The notes under the pieces are model-generated. The model did no database searches, had not been told where the DNA came from, and was given only the letters and a program-made list of their open reading frames with translations. From positions 1 to 44,263 of the forward strand of contig JADHSC010000014.1 of the NCBI GenBank assembly GCA_016777125.1: a stretch of 44,263 nucleotides of DNA, read 5' to 3'. A program made the position numbers and the translations under genes. Positions 27,848 through 36,338 of the stretch are shown piece by piece; the stretch's first letter is position 1; each line of letters opens with the position of its first letter. This stretch comes from Candidatus Poseidoniaceae archaeon. GTDB lineage: Archaea > Thermoplasmatota > Poseidoniia > Poseidoniales > Poseidoniaceae.

Positions 27848-30433
27848 TCAGAAGGTCAACTCGTTGCGCAAAAACGCTTCATTCGTTTCGAGAAGGAACA
27901 TCGCTTCCTTGGTGAGTTTGTATCGGTTTCGCATTCCCATTCGACGACCTTCAATCAGGCCATACTTCTCGAGTGTTCGAAGATGATGAGAAATCAATTG
28001 CTGTGATTTATCGAGTCGCTTGGCAAGTTCCGCTTGCGTTGGGAAATCTCCAAGTTCGCCGTCTTGATCGAGGACCAGCAGAATCTTTCCTTGTAGAGAA
28101 AGAGGATTTGGGGCTAGGATTGGAACGGGTAAATCCTCATCTTCAAGCATTGGATGAAGGTTGTTTGTTAATGGATAATAGCGGACTAAGCGACCGTCTT
28201 TACGTCTCCATAAGCTCTCTTCTTGCTCAAGTACACGAAGGTGATGGGACAGTTGCCCATTACTCATATCGAGAGCTGACAGCAATGCTCGGAAGTGACA
28301 TCCAGGGTTTGCCGTCAAGTACCCCATGAGTCGTCCACGTTGGAACCGTCCATCAGTCGTCTCTGAAGTTCGACCAATGAGGCCGAGTATCCAGAGGCCT
28401 GAAAGCGTAACAGATACACGAAGTGCTTCGTTGTTGAACGCAGCAAAGCCAAGCATCGAAAGAAGCGCACCAATCGTTACAGCAGCAACTGCTTGGGGAG
28501 CCCAGTCAGGAAGAGTCTCTTCATTCTCAACAACAATATTTTCTGTACCTTCAGTTTCAGTAACGGTCTCTTCGATAACAAATGGTTGCTCATCAATGAC
28601 AGATTGGATCTGATAACTGTCTGCTGTAAATCGACTGCATGGCGTGCTGGCTTCGGTTTTGACAGCCTCGTACATACCTGAAGCGCCTCGTTCTGGGCTC
28701 CAAGTTGCGATGGAATTACTTGACATCATACGGATGTTTTCTTCCGCATCTTCAATCATCCAACAGGTTCCGTCAGAGGTTGAGACATCATTCCATATTC
28801 CTGTGATAAGGACAACCGGTTGTACAGTTGTATCTCCATTGTCGTTCGCTTCAACGTCTTGGGCCTCTTCTGCTGGTAATGGCCATGTGAAGGTTTGCTC
28901 AGCATCGACATCTTGATCGATAGCAAGATGAAGACGTACCCGATATTCGCCTTCAGCAAACTCGTATTCGTCTAAGTCTGTAATGCTGAATCGGAGCGTG
29001 TCTGCGCTTGTGATTTGCAATGAGTCGTCAATACTTTCGTCAGAACTGCATAGAATATTCTTGTCAATTATCTTTGATTCCAAATTCATATCCCACATCT
29101 GGAGTGTGGCTTTACATGCTTCAAGCCAATGAATTTCAGAACCGCCCACATCACCGTTTAGAAGTAATTCAAATTCAACAACATCTGCTTCGTTCGCTTC
29201 AATTTCGATATCCACGACTGGAAGTGGGCTTGAATCACAGTTCACAGAACTGGTTCGTCGGAAGTCGATTTCTTTCGAAGCAAAGTAACCAAACTCCGGC
29301 ACTTCAGTTACAACAACATATGCTCCAGAACGGATTGCACAGCCTTGTGAATCTGCAAAAGCCCAACCTTGCATAGCAAACATGGTCAGTTCAGATGGGC
29401 TTAATACCATGTCATATTCAGCGTTATTACAATTGCTTTGAGAGAGGGTATCAAAGACAACAGTACCGAGTGAATCAACGACCCAGTAGGTCATTCGACA
29501 TGTGTTTGTGAACTGGAGCAAGACATTCTCATCGAATATATTTTCCAGAGTCATAGATCCTTCAAGTAATTCGCCTTGAATGTAAGAATTAGAAAGGGTG
29601 CTGATTGAGGATTCGATGGGTTCGCTCGCTAACTCGCCCTGTGAAACTGTGAGTGAATGTGTGTTGATGATCATGCCATCAGGAGTTGTTACTACGATGG
29701 AGGATTCGCCTTGTTGAGTTGCATGCAACAAGGAGTGGCCAAGAGCGAAGGTTGAGAATGGCTCGATTGTTTCAACCAGAGGCGTGCAGGTTGGACCAAA
29801 GAGATTCGACTCAAAGGCGATGAGAAGTTTACATTCCTCAGTTACAGACAATTCGATGGGAAGGGCTGTTGGGTTGTACATCTTGTAGGACAAGACCATC
29901 GGTTCTCCTACGGCGACTGAGTCGCCGAGATAGGCAAGTGTACTGGAGTAGACTAATTCGGATGGAAGCCCAGCATTCTGTTGAACATTGACATCAACAG
30001 ATGAACTCAGTTCTGAGCCTGCAAGTTCGACTGTAATGGTGTAGGTCCCCGGTGCAACCTGATCGCCCGAAGCATCTTCGAGATTCCATGTGTGGGAATC
30101 GAGAGCAGTTGTTCCTGAAGCAACATCCAGCCCTCTACTTTGACCACGACAAGTGGTTCGCTCATCGATGATTACAGTTCCAGATTGATCGCTCACAATT
30201 ATGACTGTTCCACAGGAAGGGTCTTCTGTAATTGAGGTCTGAACTCCATCATTGATGAGAGCAGAAGAAAGTTCGACAACATCTCCTGGGCCATACCAAG
30301 GCGTTAGTGGAACATTCATGAGTTCAGTTTCGAGACGTACGGATGTTTCACCGTCAGCTTGTACTGGCACAAGGCTGGCAAGAAGAAGCACCAACATGGA
30401 TGCTACCAATAGCCGCGTACGCGCCTCTGCCAT
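27848..30433 (-). CDS. Membrane-anchored tandem winged-helix regulator with large ectodomain
   Basis: 861 residues. A signal peptide or anchor covers about 1-26. The ectodomain, to about 640, appears to hold several beta-sandwich units with paired cysteines; the first (INDGVQTSI, then VAPGTYTITVEL) resembles the BsuPI-like fold. Hydrophobic segments lie at about 645-664 and 672-690. Two winged-helix domains follow: GRLMGYLTANPGCHFRALL with QLSHHLRVLEQE (about 700-770), and QAELAKRLDKSQQLISHHLR with RRMGMRNRYKLT (about 785-850). This C-terminus matches archaeal membrane-associated tandem wHTH regulators. It would sense something outside and bind DNA inside. It follows the propeller/calcium-repeat gene by 54 bp on the same strand. 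No kinase or receiver is attached. Confidence 0.75.
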   Translation of the reverse strand: MAEARTRLLVASMLVLLLASLVPVQADGETSVRLETELMNVPLTPWYGPGDVVELSSALINDGVQTSITEDPSCGTVIIVSDQSGTVIIDERTTCRGQSRGLDVASGTTALDSHTWNLEDASGDQVAPGTYTITVELAGSELSSSVDVNVQQNAGLPSELVYSSTLAYLGDSVAVGEPMVLSYKMYNPTALPIELSVTEECKLLIAFESNLFGPTCTPLVETIEPFSTFALGHSLLHATQQGESSIVVTTPDGMIINTHSLTVSQGELASEPIESSISTLSNSYIQGELLEGSMTLENIFDENVLLQFTNTCRMTYWVVDSLGTVVFDTLSQSNCNNAEYDMVLSPSELTMFAMQGWAFADSQGCAIRSGAYVVVTEVPEFGYFASKEIDFRRTSSVNCDSSPLPVVDIEIEANEADVVEFELLLNGDVGGSEIHWLEACKATLQMWDMNLESKIIDKNILCSSDESIDDSLQITSADTLRFSITDLDEYEFAEGEYRVRLHLAIDQDVDAEQTFTWPLPAEEAQDVEANDNGDTTVQPVVLITGIWNDVSTSDGTCWMIEDAEENIRMMSSNSIATWSPERGASGMYEAVKTEASTPCSRFTADSYQIQSVIDEQPFVIEETVTETEGTENIVVENEETLPDWAPQAVAAVTIGALLSMLGFAAFNNEALRVSVTLSGLWILGLIGRTSETTDGRFQRGRLMGYLTANPGCHFRALLSALDMSNGQLSHHLRVLEQEESLWRRKDGRLVRYYPLTNNLHPMLEDEDLPVPILAPNPLSLQGKILLVLDQDGELGDFPTQAELAKRLDKSQQLISHHLRTLEKYGLIEGRRMGMRNRYKLTKEAMFLLETNEAFLRNELTF

Positions 30434-30487
30434 GATTTTCCATAGTCTCCCTCACTTAAAGGGCAACGGTACAAACAATGCGTAAAC

Positions 30488-33400
30488 TCAATCCAAGTCG
30501 AGCATTGTTGGGATGGATGCTTGCAATTGTTGCTGTTGTTGAATCTCGTGTTGCTTCCATGCAGGCACAGATGCAGGGTCAACCCAGCCGAGTTCCCGTG
30601 CCTTGTCGAATTCCCCATTTGCGACATAATGGGCAATCCATTGTTCACGGCGTTCATCCTCGTCCATGAGTTGGGATTCAATCTTACGCTCAACGGCTCG
30701 TTCTTTCATCAATCGATTTCGACTTGCTTGACGCGCAAGCATAGCTATGAGAATCGATGCGAGCATGAATGCGATGATTCCGCCCATTGCATAGAGCAGG
30801 GTATTGGATCCCTCGGCTTTGACATCAGTTGCATCGTCTTCTTCAACTTTGTTCGGATCTTCTGTGATTGCACAAACGACCTGTCCTCGAATACCTGTTG
30901 TAATTTCAGGATCCCATTCGCATGGATCGTTTAGATTCGACATCCCATCGTTATCAGAGTCGGGGCAGCCAAAGCGATCTGTGGTGGATGTTCCAAACTC
31001 GTTTCGACATTCATCAGGTCTGTATGCTCCGATAGTGAAGTTATTTCCATACCCATCGCCATCGTTGTCATCCTGTTGAGAAACTCGAAGTGGGAATGCG
31101 TCAGGAGATATCCCTGTTGCATTGTCGCCACGACCGTCACAATCAATATCGCTTGATTGGGTTGCATCATTCGGGAATGCATCACCAATGTGCTCACAGA
31201 TTTCAATCATCAAACCAGGGTTTTCTTCATCAACGACAGTTTTGTTGGTAACAACATAGTTGTCGCCAACACCATCGCCGTCTTTGTCACACCATTGGAG
31301 AGGGTCGTCTGGGAATGCATCTGCTCCTGTACAATCAGGCTTTGGTTGCCAGTCGCCATCAGGATCGCCGTATCCATCTAGATCGGTATCTGGACATCCT
31401 TGTCGGCCATTGTAGATGCTCTTTCCAAAGACCTCAATGCATTCGTCACCATCTGTGAATTGTGTGTTATCTCCATAGCCATCGCCATCGGTATCGGCCC
31501 ATTGAAGTGGTTGAGTAGGGAATGCATCGAGAGGGTCTGTGTATCCATCACCATCGCTGTCAGGACATCCTCGTGATGCAGCGTTAGTAGATTCACCATA
31601 GGTTTGAGGACAGACATCAGAGATTCCTTCAGAAACACCGTCTCCATCGACGTCGACAAAGTTGTCTCCATAGCCATCGTTGTCAAAGTCTGACCATTGA
31701 AGTGGATCGCCAGGGAAGCGGTCTCCGTTACTTCCACCAGGATTGTCGCCGTAACCATCACCATCTTGATCACGCCATTGGGAAGCATCGTTCGGGAATG
31801 CATCAGGATTGTTACCTGACTGGTTATCTCCGTAGTTATCACCATCGGTGTCAATCCACTGTGTCCCATCATCGGGGAACGGATCGCCTGAATTCGACCA
31901 CCCATCACCATCTCGGTCAGGGCAACCAAACTCATTTTGATTTGAAGGTCCAGCTTGGTTAGGACAATCGTCAGTATTGTTTCCTTCAGGATTACTTCCA
32001 AACCCATCGTTGTCCTCATCACACCATTGGGTAGGATCGTTCGGGAATGCGTCAGCACCGTAGCAATCTGTCGTAGCAGGCCAATTTGCATCAGGATCTG
32101 AATAACCATCACTGTCGGTATCAACACAACCAAGTCGGTCGTATATGGAATCACCATAGATGGTTGGGCAACCGTCAGGGCGGTCACTCATTTGTTCATC
32201 ACCAACCCAGTCTCCATCGGTATCTCTCCACTGGGTTCTGTCGATTGGGAATACGTCGATGTTTTGCGCACCAACAATGATCAAACCAGGCCATTCGGGG
32301 GCTCTGTAAGAATTCCAAGACGCATTTTCGTAGTTATCGCCCCAGCCATCACCATCTGTGTCGTTCCATTGTGTGGCGTCATCAGGGAAGGCATCTCCTC
32401 GTTGATTGAGGTGGAGTTGATTTGTGGCAAGATCGAACAAATAGTTGTCGCCGTAGCCATCGTTATCTGCATCAACCCATTGCTCTTTGTTGGCAGGAGC
32501 CCAGTCGCCGATGTCAGACCATCCATCCCCATCGGCATCAAGGCAACCAAATCGGTCTTCTGTGCTGTTACCAAATACGGAAGGGCATTCGTCAGGTTGA
32601 AGGGCAGGGGCAGGATTGTCTCCATATCCATCACCGTCAGTATCGATCCACTGAGTGCCATCTGTTGGGAATGCATCGACGATTCCATCGCCTTGATCGG
32701 TCGTGTTGTACCCATCATTGTCTTCATCAATATCAGCAAACCAGTAGTAAACGCCTTGGTCGTTTCTGCCATGTGCAGTAACGATTCGTGTGTTGTCAGG
32801 GCTCCATGATATGCCATAGACGGTCCCGCAATTGTTGTTGTTACCAGAAGAACATCCACCAGGGCGGGGGCCGCTAACGGAATCTACTTGGCTTCCAGTA
32901 TCAACTTGGTATACGTAAGCAGTGTTCCCATCGGTTTGGTACCAATACATACCTACAGCGACTTGAGTGCTGTCGGATGAGAACTCGACGGAAGCACAAG
33001 ATGTGGAAGTGGTTTTTTGCCAAATACGTGTCCATGAAGAACCAGTGAATTGGTACATGTCAACACTTGCCGAACTTCCTTCCCATCCACCACACATGAT
33101 GATGTAGTTTCCATCAGGAGACCAAGCGATGGCATTTACTGCAGCAGAAGGATCTGAAATACTCCATGCAGTTGCGGACGTTGTTACATTGACCACAAAG
33201 AAATCGCCATTCCCAGCAGCGGCTACATGTTTTCCATCTGGAGAGAAGACTGCGTCGTAGAACCAGTCTTCACCGTTCGGGTTCAAGTTGCCAAATTCAG
33301 TACCATCGGCAGTGTTGATGAGGGTTACTTCACCATTCGTACCACCGTTTCCTGACTGTCCGATGGCAACAGCCATCAATGAACTGTCGGGTGAAAATTC

Positions 33401-33952
33401 GATTGTGTTGACCTGGTCACCACCCCCAACATCGACGCTAATTGCTCCGTGAACAGAGGTCAGGTTGCTTGCATAATACATGTTGATGGTATCATCATTG
33501 ATTGCTGCAGCTACATATTGACCGTCTGGAGACCATGCAACGCCAAAGACATCAGTGCCGGCATTTGCAGATCGTAGATTGACGTGGGTTGTAACATTCC
33601 AGATGCGAAGAAACCCATCTTCTGATCCAGTGACGATCATCTTACCATCCGGCGAGAAATCAACTGCGTAGTAATCGCTGCCTGATGTTGTTGTAAATTC
33701 GTTTTGGAAATTCGGGTTTCCGATTGCCCATCCATCATTGAAATCTGAAGTCCCATCACTGTCCCTATCGGGGCAACCGTCCCGATCGACCGTCGAGGTA
33801 CCAGACGACCACGGACAGTCATCGAGTGAATCCTCGATTCCGTCGCCATCGCTATCTGCAGCATTCGTTGCAAATGGCAGAAAAACAACGAGGATCATCA
33901 ATGCAACTAGAGTTAATCCACGCCGGGTCGCTCGTGTTGAATCAGAAGCCAT
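30488..33952 (-). CDS. Secreted seven-bladed WD40-like propeller on a type-3 calcium-repeat stalk, membrane anchored
   Basis: 1154 residues. A signal peptide spans about 1-31. One short DSDGDG calcium unit follows (33-75). Residues 91-405 contain seven [FW]-S-P/S-D motifs (FSPDG 99, WSPDG 140, FSPDS 186, FSPDG 236, WSPDG 277, FSSDS 324, WSPDN 383), the number expected for one closed WD40-like propeller. Residues 409-1000 hold twelve DAFPxDxTQW-type units, most followed by DxDGDGYGDN. A transmembrane helix lies at about 1047-1070. The tail of about 80 residues is charged and Gln-rich (EIQQQQQLQ). It is likely a calcium-stiffened stalk displaying a binding propeller. It is first in a minus-strand pair with the membrane wHTH gene and divergent from the STAND regulator. 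Confidence 0.75.
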   Translation of the reverse strand: MASDSTRATRRGLTLVALMILVVFLPFATNAADSDGDGIEDSLDDCPWSSGTSTVDRDGCPDRDSDGTSDFNDGWAIGNPNFQNEFTTTSGSDYYAVDFSPDGKMIVTGSEDGFLRIWNVTTHVNLRSANAGTDVFGVAWSPDGQYVAAAINDDTINMYYASNLTSVHGAISVDVGGGDQVNTIEFSPDSSLMAVAIGQSGNGGTNGEVTLINTADGTEFGNLNPNGEDWFYDAVFSPDGKHVAAAGNGDFFVVNVTTSATAWSISDPSAAVNAIAWSPDGNYIIMCGGWEGSSASVDMYQFTGSSWTRIWQKTTSTSCASVEFSSDSTQVAVGMYWYQTDGNTAYVYQVDTGSQVDSVSGPRPGGCSSGNNNNCGTVYGISWSPDNTRIVTAHGRNDQGVYYWFADIDEDNDGYNTTDQGDGIVDAFPTDGTQWIDTDGDGYGDNPAPALQPDECPSVFGNSTEDRFGCLDADGDGWSDIGDWAPANKEQWVDADNDGYGDNYLFDLATNQLHLNQRGDAFPDDATQWNDTDGDGWGDNYENASWNSYRAPEWPGLIIVGAQNIDVFPIDRTQWRDTDGDWVGDEQMSDRPDGCPTIYGDSIYDRLGCVDTDSDGYSDPDANWPATTDCYGADAFPNDPTQWCDEDNDGFGSNPEGNNTDDCPNQAGPSNQNEFGCPDRDGDGWSNSGDPFPDDGTQWIDTDGDNYGDNQSGNNPDAFPNDASQWRDQDGDGYGDNPGGSNGDRFPGDPLQWSDFDNDGYGDNFVDVDGDGVSEGISDVCPQTYGESTNAASRGCPDSDGDGYTDPLDAFPTQPLQWADTDGDGYGDNTQFTDGDECIEVFGKSIYNGRQGCPDTDLDGYGDPDGDWQPKPDCTGADAFPDDPLQWCDKDGDGVGDNYVVTNKTVVDEENPGLMIEICEHIGDAFPNDATQSSDIDCDGRGDNATGISPDAFPLRVSQQDDNDGDGYGNNFTIGAYRPDECRNEFGTSTTDRFGCPDSDNDGMSNLNDPCEWDPEITTGIRGQVVCAITEDPNKVEEDDATDVKAEGSNTLLYAMGGIIAFMLASILIAMLARQASRNRLMKERAVERKIESQLMDEDERREQWIAHYVANGEFDKARELGWVDPASVPAWKQHEIQQQQQLQASIPTMLDLD
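30910..32730 (-). repeat. Twelve-unit DAFP...QW / DxDGDGYGDN calcium-repeat array
   Basis: Read on the minus strand, twelve degenerate units each combine a DAFPxDxTQW-like segment with a DxDGDGYGDN-like calcium loop, spaced by 20-75 residues. At DNA level the 8-mer gggaatgc recurs many times (for example near 31171, 31311, 31528, 31793, 32051, 32663). Divergent copies include WAPANKEQW and FPLRVSQQ. Confidence 0.75.
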
Positions 33953-34038
33953 GACTATCCCTATGATATCTCTTATTAGGGCTTGTGGTGTTTATGCTCG
34001 TACAGTTCGAGACAAAAGAGGGGAACGCTTGAACGTGA

Positions 34039-35607
34039 ATGGCTCTACAGACCAGCATGGCCGAAGGGTTGCCAAAGGTGAACGTCGCGGTATTAGACCG
34101 CGTATTGTTGCATCTTCTACAACACGACCATCTCGCAGACCGCTTCATGGTTACTGCTGCCGTTACTCGACCTGGGATTGCGGAGGCGTGTGCTCAGCAC
34201 CCACCCAACGTAAGTCGGACAATGCGCAATCTTGTTCGCGATGGATTGGTCAGTGAACATACGCGTTCAATTCAAAATGATGATCGCCGACAAAAGACAT
34301 GGCAATTGACCGATAGCGGAAGGGAGGAAGCCAAAGCCAAAACCATTGATCTTGGCGAAACAAAGGTTCTCATCCGCAACAAGGAAGGAGAATTACTTGA
34401 AATTAATGCAAAGGAAGCACCTCAGCGTCTTGCTTCTGACATGTGTCTCTTGCAAGTTCTTCTTCATGCTCAACACGAAGGTGTTCTTACATGGGGTGAT
34501 ATTCGATTTGGATTGATTCGAAAGCAAGATGATGAGGATATTGTCCCACCACCTGGCCGATTACAACCTCTTGCTGGAGTCCATGCCACGTATCATACAA
34601 AGGCGCCATCAACGCGCAAAGTAAGAGGGCGAGATGCTGAATTACAACGGTTATCCAATTGGTTTGATGGACGTTCAGCATGTGCAGTCGTCACCGGAAT
34701 CGCTGGCATTGGAAAGTCAACATTGGTCGCTGAATGGCTTTCAGGAAAGGAAGAAGCACAATCGAATCTCTCTGTTTGTTGGTATCCGTGTCAACCTTGG
34801 GACAGAGAAGTCGGTCTTGCAGTTAGCCTTCTCCATCGATTCGGTATCGATGAAAAGCATGATCCATACAATCTGATTGAAACCTTACCCTTGCGCCCTG
34901 GCGCTCCGCTCGACGTTGACACATGGCGTCGTCGTCTCTTGGCCTACTTGACCGATGCATACACTGTTCGAGAACGATTCTCAATCGCTCCTGGAGGGCC
35001 TCCACCTTACTGGCTCATCGTTCTGGATGACGTGCATCACATCGCAGCTGAATCGAAAGATCTTCTTGGAGCCCTGTTGCAGATTTCTCAGAAAACACCT
35101 CTTCGTTTCCTTTTGATTTCACGAACATCACTCAATGTCTATGATCGTCGAGATGTCCACACACGCGACATCGTTGAAGAGATTCCACTCGCAGGTCTTT
35201 CACTGAACGAAACATCGTCTTGGTTGGAAGAATTAGAACTCGATGAAATCGATGCCAAGGACGTTCATCAGCGAACAGGAGGTCACCCTCTCGCCATTGA
35301 AATGCTTGAAATGTACGGGAAACCGACCCATGATGACTGGTTACGATTCCTCGAAGAAGAGATTCTTGTACCATTACCAGAGAAAGAACGTGAACTTCTT
35401 GCAACTCTTTCGCAGGCGAGTGAACCCATTCCGTGGAAGAAACTAGCTGACAGTCTTTCGTGGGAAGGCGGTCCACCGCAGAATCTTATCGAACATGGGT
35501 TGTTGATGGAACTCGAAAAAGGCATGTGGTTGCACGAAGCCCTACGAGAACGCTTGTCTCGAGAAGTTGGATCCGCAGAAAAGAAGCGGAAAAACCGACT
35601 AAAGTGA
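34039..35607 (+). CDS. Winged-helix plus STAND-type ATPase transcriptional regulator
   Basis: 522 residues. The N-terminal MarR-like winged helix covers about 15-100 (SRTMRNLVRDGLVSEH is the recognition helix, QKTWQLTDSG the wing end). A linker follows, then an NTPase: P-loop GIAGIGKST at 220-228, Walker B WLIVLDDVHH at 325-334, LLISRT at 358-363, and GGHPLAI at 414-420 equivalent to the GLPLA-type motif of NB-ARC/MalT STAND proteins. A short winged helix-like end (KKLADSLSWEGGPPQNLIEHGLL) closes it. No TPR, LRR or WD sensor domain is attached. It is divergent from the propeller gene with 86 bp between starts, and stop-to-stop with thioredoxin with no gap. The function as a ligand-gated regulator is inference. 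Confidence 0.78.
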   Translation: MALQTSMAEGLPKVNVAVLDRVLLHLLQHDHLADRFMVTAAVTRPGIAEACAQHPPNVSRTMRNLVRDGLVSEHTRSIQNDDRRQKTWQLTDSGREEAKAKTIDLGETKVLIRNKEGELLEINAKEAPQRLASDMCLLQVLLHAQHEGVLTWGDIRFGLIRKQDDEDIVPPPGRLQPLAGVHATYHTKAPSTRKVRGRDAELQRLSNWFDGRSACAVVTGIAGIGKSTLVAEWLSGKEEAQSNLSVCWYPCQPWDREVGLAVSLLHRFGIDEKHDPYNLIETLPLRPGAPLDVDTWRRRLLAYLTDAYTVRERFSIAPGGPPPYWLIVLDDVHHIAAESKDLLGALLQISQKTPLRFLLISRTSLNVYDRRDVHTRDIVEEIPLAGLSLNETSSWLEELELDEIDAKDVHQRTGGHPLAIEMLEMYGKPTHDDWLRFLEEEILVPLPEKERELLATLSQASEPIPWKKLADSLSWEGGPPQNLIEHGLLMELEKGMWLHEALRERLSREVGSAEKKRKNRLK

Positions 35608-35937
35608 TCAGAAGTCGTCTGCAGTCATGTGGTTGTCAACCCATGTGGTCAACTTGTCCTTTGACATCATGCCGCTTTGTTGAGCAACGAGTTGGCCCTT
35701 GTTGAAGAGGAATAATGCAGGGATTCCACGGACACCGAGGCGTGCTGCATGCATGTTGTTCTTGTCAGTGTCAACCTTTGCTACGAGGAGGTCTCGTCCT
35801 TCGATAATGTCGTTGAGAAGCGGCGCAATTGCTTTGCAAGGTCCACACCATTCTGCCCAAAAGTCGACAAGAACCCATCCGTTCCCACCGATAGTTGCTT
35901 CAAACTCTGAATCTGTAACTGCTCGTACTTCGCCCAT
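35608..35937 (-). CDS. trxA: Thioredoxin
   Basis: 109 residues, a standard stand-alone thioredoxin reducing cytosolic disulfides. The active site WCGPC spans residues 30-34, and the cis-proline is Pro73 in GIP. There is no signal peptide, so it is cytosolic. Its stop codon abuts that of the convergent STAND regulator, making the palindrome TGATCA. It is divergent from a small winged-helix-like gene across a 104-bp region that holds a central palindrome. Bacterial-type and archaeal thioredoxins cannot be separated here. Confidence 0.95.
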   Translation of the reverse strand: MGEVRAVTDSEFEATIGGNGWVLVDFWAEWCGPCKAIAPLLNDIIEGRDLLVAKVDTDKNNMHAARLGVRGIPALFLFNKGQLVAQQSGMMSKDKLTTWVDNHMTADDF

Positions 35938-35983
35938 GACTGTCGGTCGAGCGAGGTGTCAAGAACCTTTGCCGTGAAAATCA

Positions 35984-35993
35984 TGGGGCCCCA
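35984..35993. promoter_or_regulatory. Perfect 10-bp palindrome midway between trxA and the small wHTH gene
   Basis: tggggcccca is a perfect palindrome centred within 1 bp of the middle of the 104-bp divergent region (35938-36041). An outer inverted pair, ccgtg (35972-35976) and cacgg (35992-35996), partly overlaps it. Its place upstream of the TATA-like box suggests an operator; the small wHTH protein is the natural candidate. No binding evidence exists in the sequence. Confidence 0.4.
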
Positions 35994-36011
35994 CGGACAT
36001 CCCATTTGTGA

Positions 36012-36020
36012 TTGATATAC
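36012..36020 (+). promoter_or_regulatory. TATA-like box for a leaderless small wHTH mRNA
   Basis: ttgatatac lies 22-30 bp before the ATG at 36042. This is the normal TATA-to-start distance, so the message would start at or next to the ATG. No ribosome-binding sequence is seen; the bases before the ATG are taatattatac. Confidence 0.4.
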
Positions 36021-36041
36021 TGCCGTGACGTAATATTATAC

Positions 36042-36302
36042 ATGGCAGGATTACATGGAAAAGGCGTACAGAAGCAGGCAAGGATGGAACGTTTGAAGAA
36101 AGAGATCGAAACATATGTTTCGTCTCGACCAGGATGTTCAGCAGCAGATATTGTTGCATACTTATCCAATGAACGAAAGATGAGGAATCATGGATTAACC
36201 GCTCGAAAAGTTGGTTACTTCATTCCAAGATACATGCGAAGCCAGATTGGCTTCAAGTTAGATGCTGCAACAGGTAAGCGCATCTACCATGCGGCAGTTT
36301 GA
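36042..36302 (+). CDS. Small winged-helix-like DNA-binding protein, 86 aa
   Basis: 86 residues from the ATG at 36042; an in-frame ATG at 36012 lies within the TATA-like element and is less likely. The N-terminus is basic (GLHGKGVQKQARMERLKKE). A helix-turn-helix pattern follows (PGCSAADIVAYLSNER, then LTARKVGYFIPRYM) and then a short strand-turn-strand end (FKLDAATGKRIYHA) that looks like a wing. I do not recognise a named family. It probably binds DNA and may regulate itself and trxA through the palindrome between them. A 36-bp gap separates it from the GlmU-like gene on the same strand. Confidence 0.65.
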   Translation: MAGLHGKGVQKQARMERLKKEIETYVSSRPGCSAADIVAYLSNERKMRNHGLTARKVGYFIPRYMRSQIGFKLDAATGKRIYHAAV

Positions 36303-36338
36303 CCAAACATTGAACCCTAAGGGACGTTAGCGCTGTTC

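Noticed and set aside
30910-32730. CRISPR-like or satellite repeat
   Set aside because: Repeats are degenerate, in frame, of variable spacing, and encode a consistent calcium-loop protein motif.
31378-32859. Long open frames on the minus strand, 269 and 192 codons, within the calcium-repeat gene
   Set aside because: They are shifted-frame readings of the repetitive Asp/Gly codons, give Met/Thr-rich low-complexity products and lie wholly inside the better supported 1154-residue gene.
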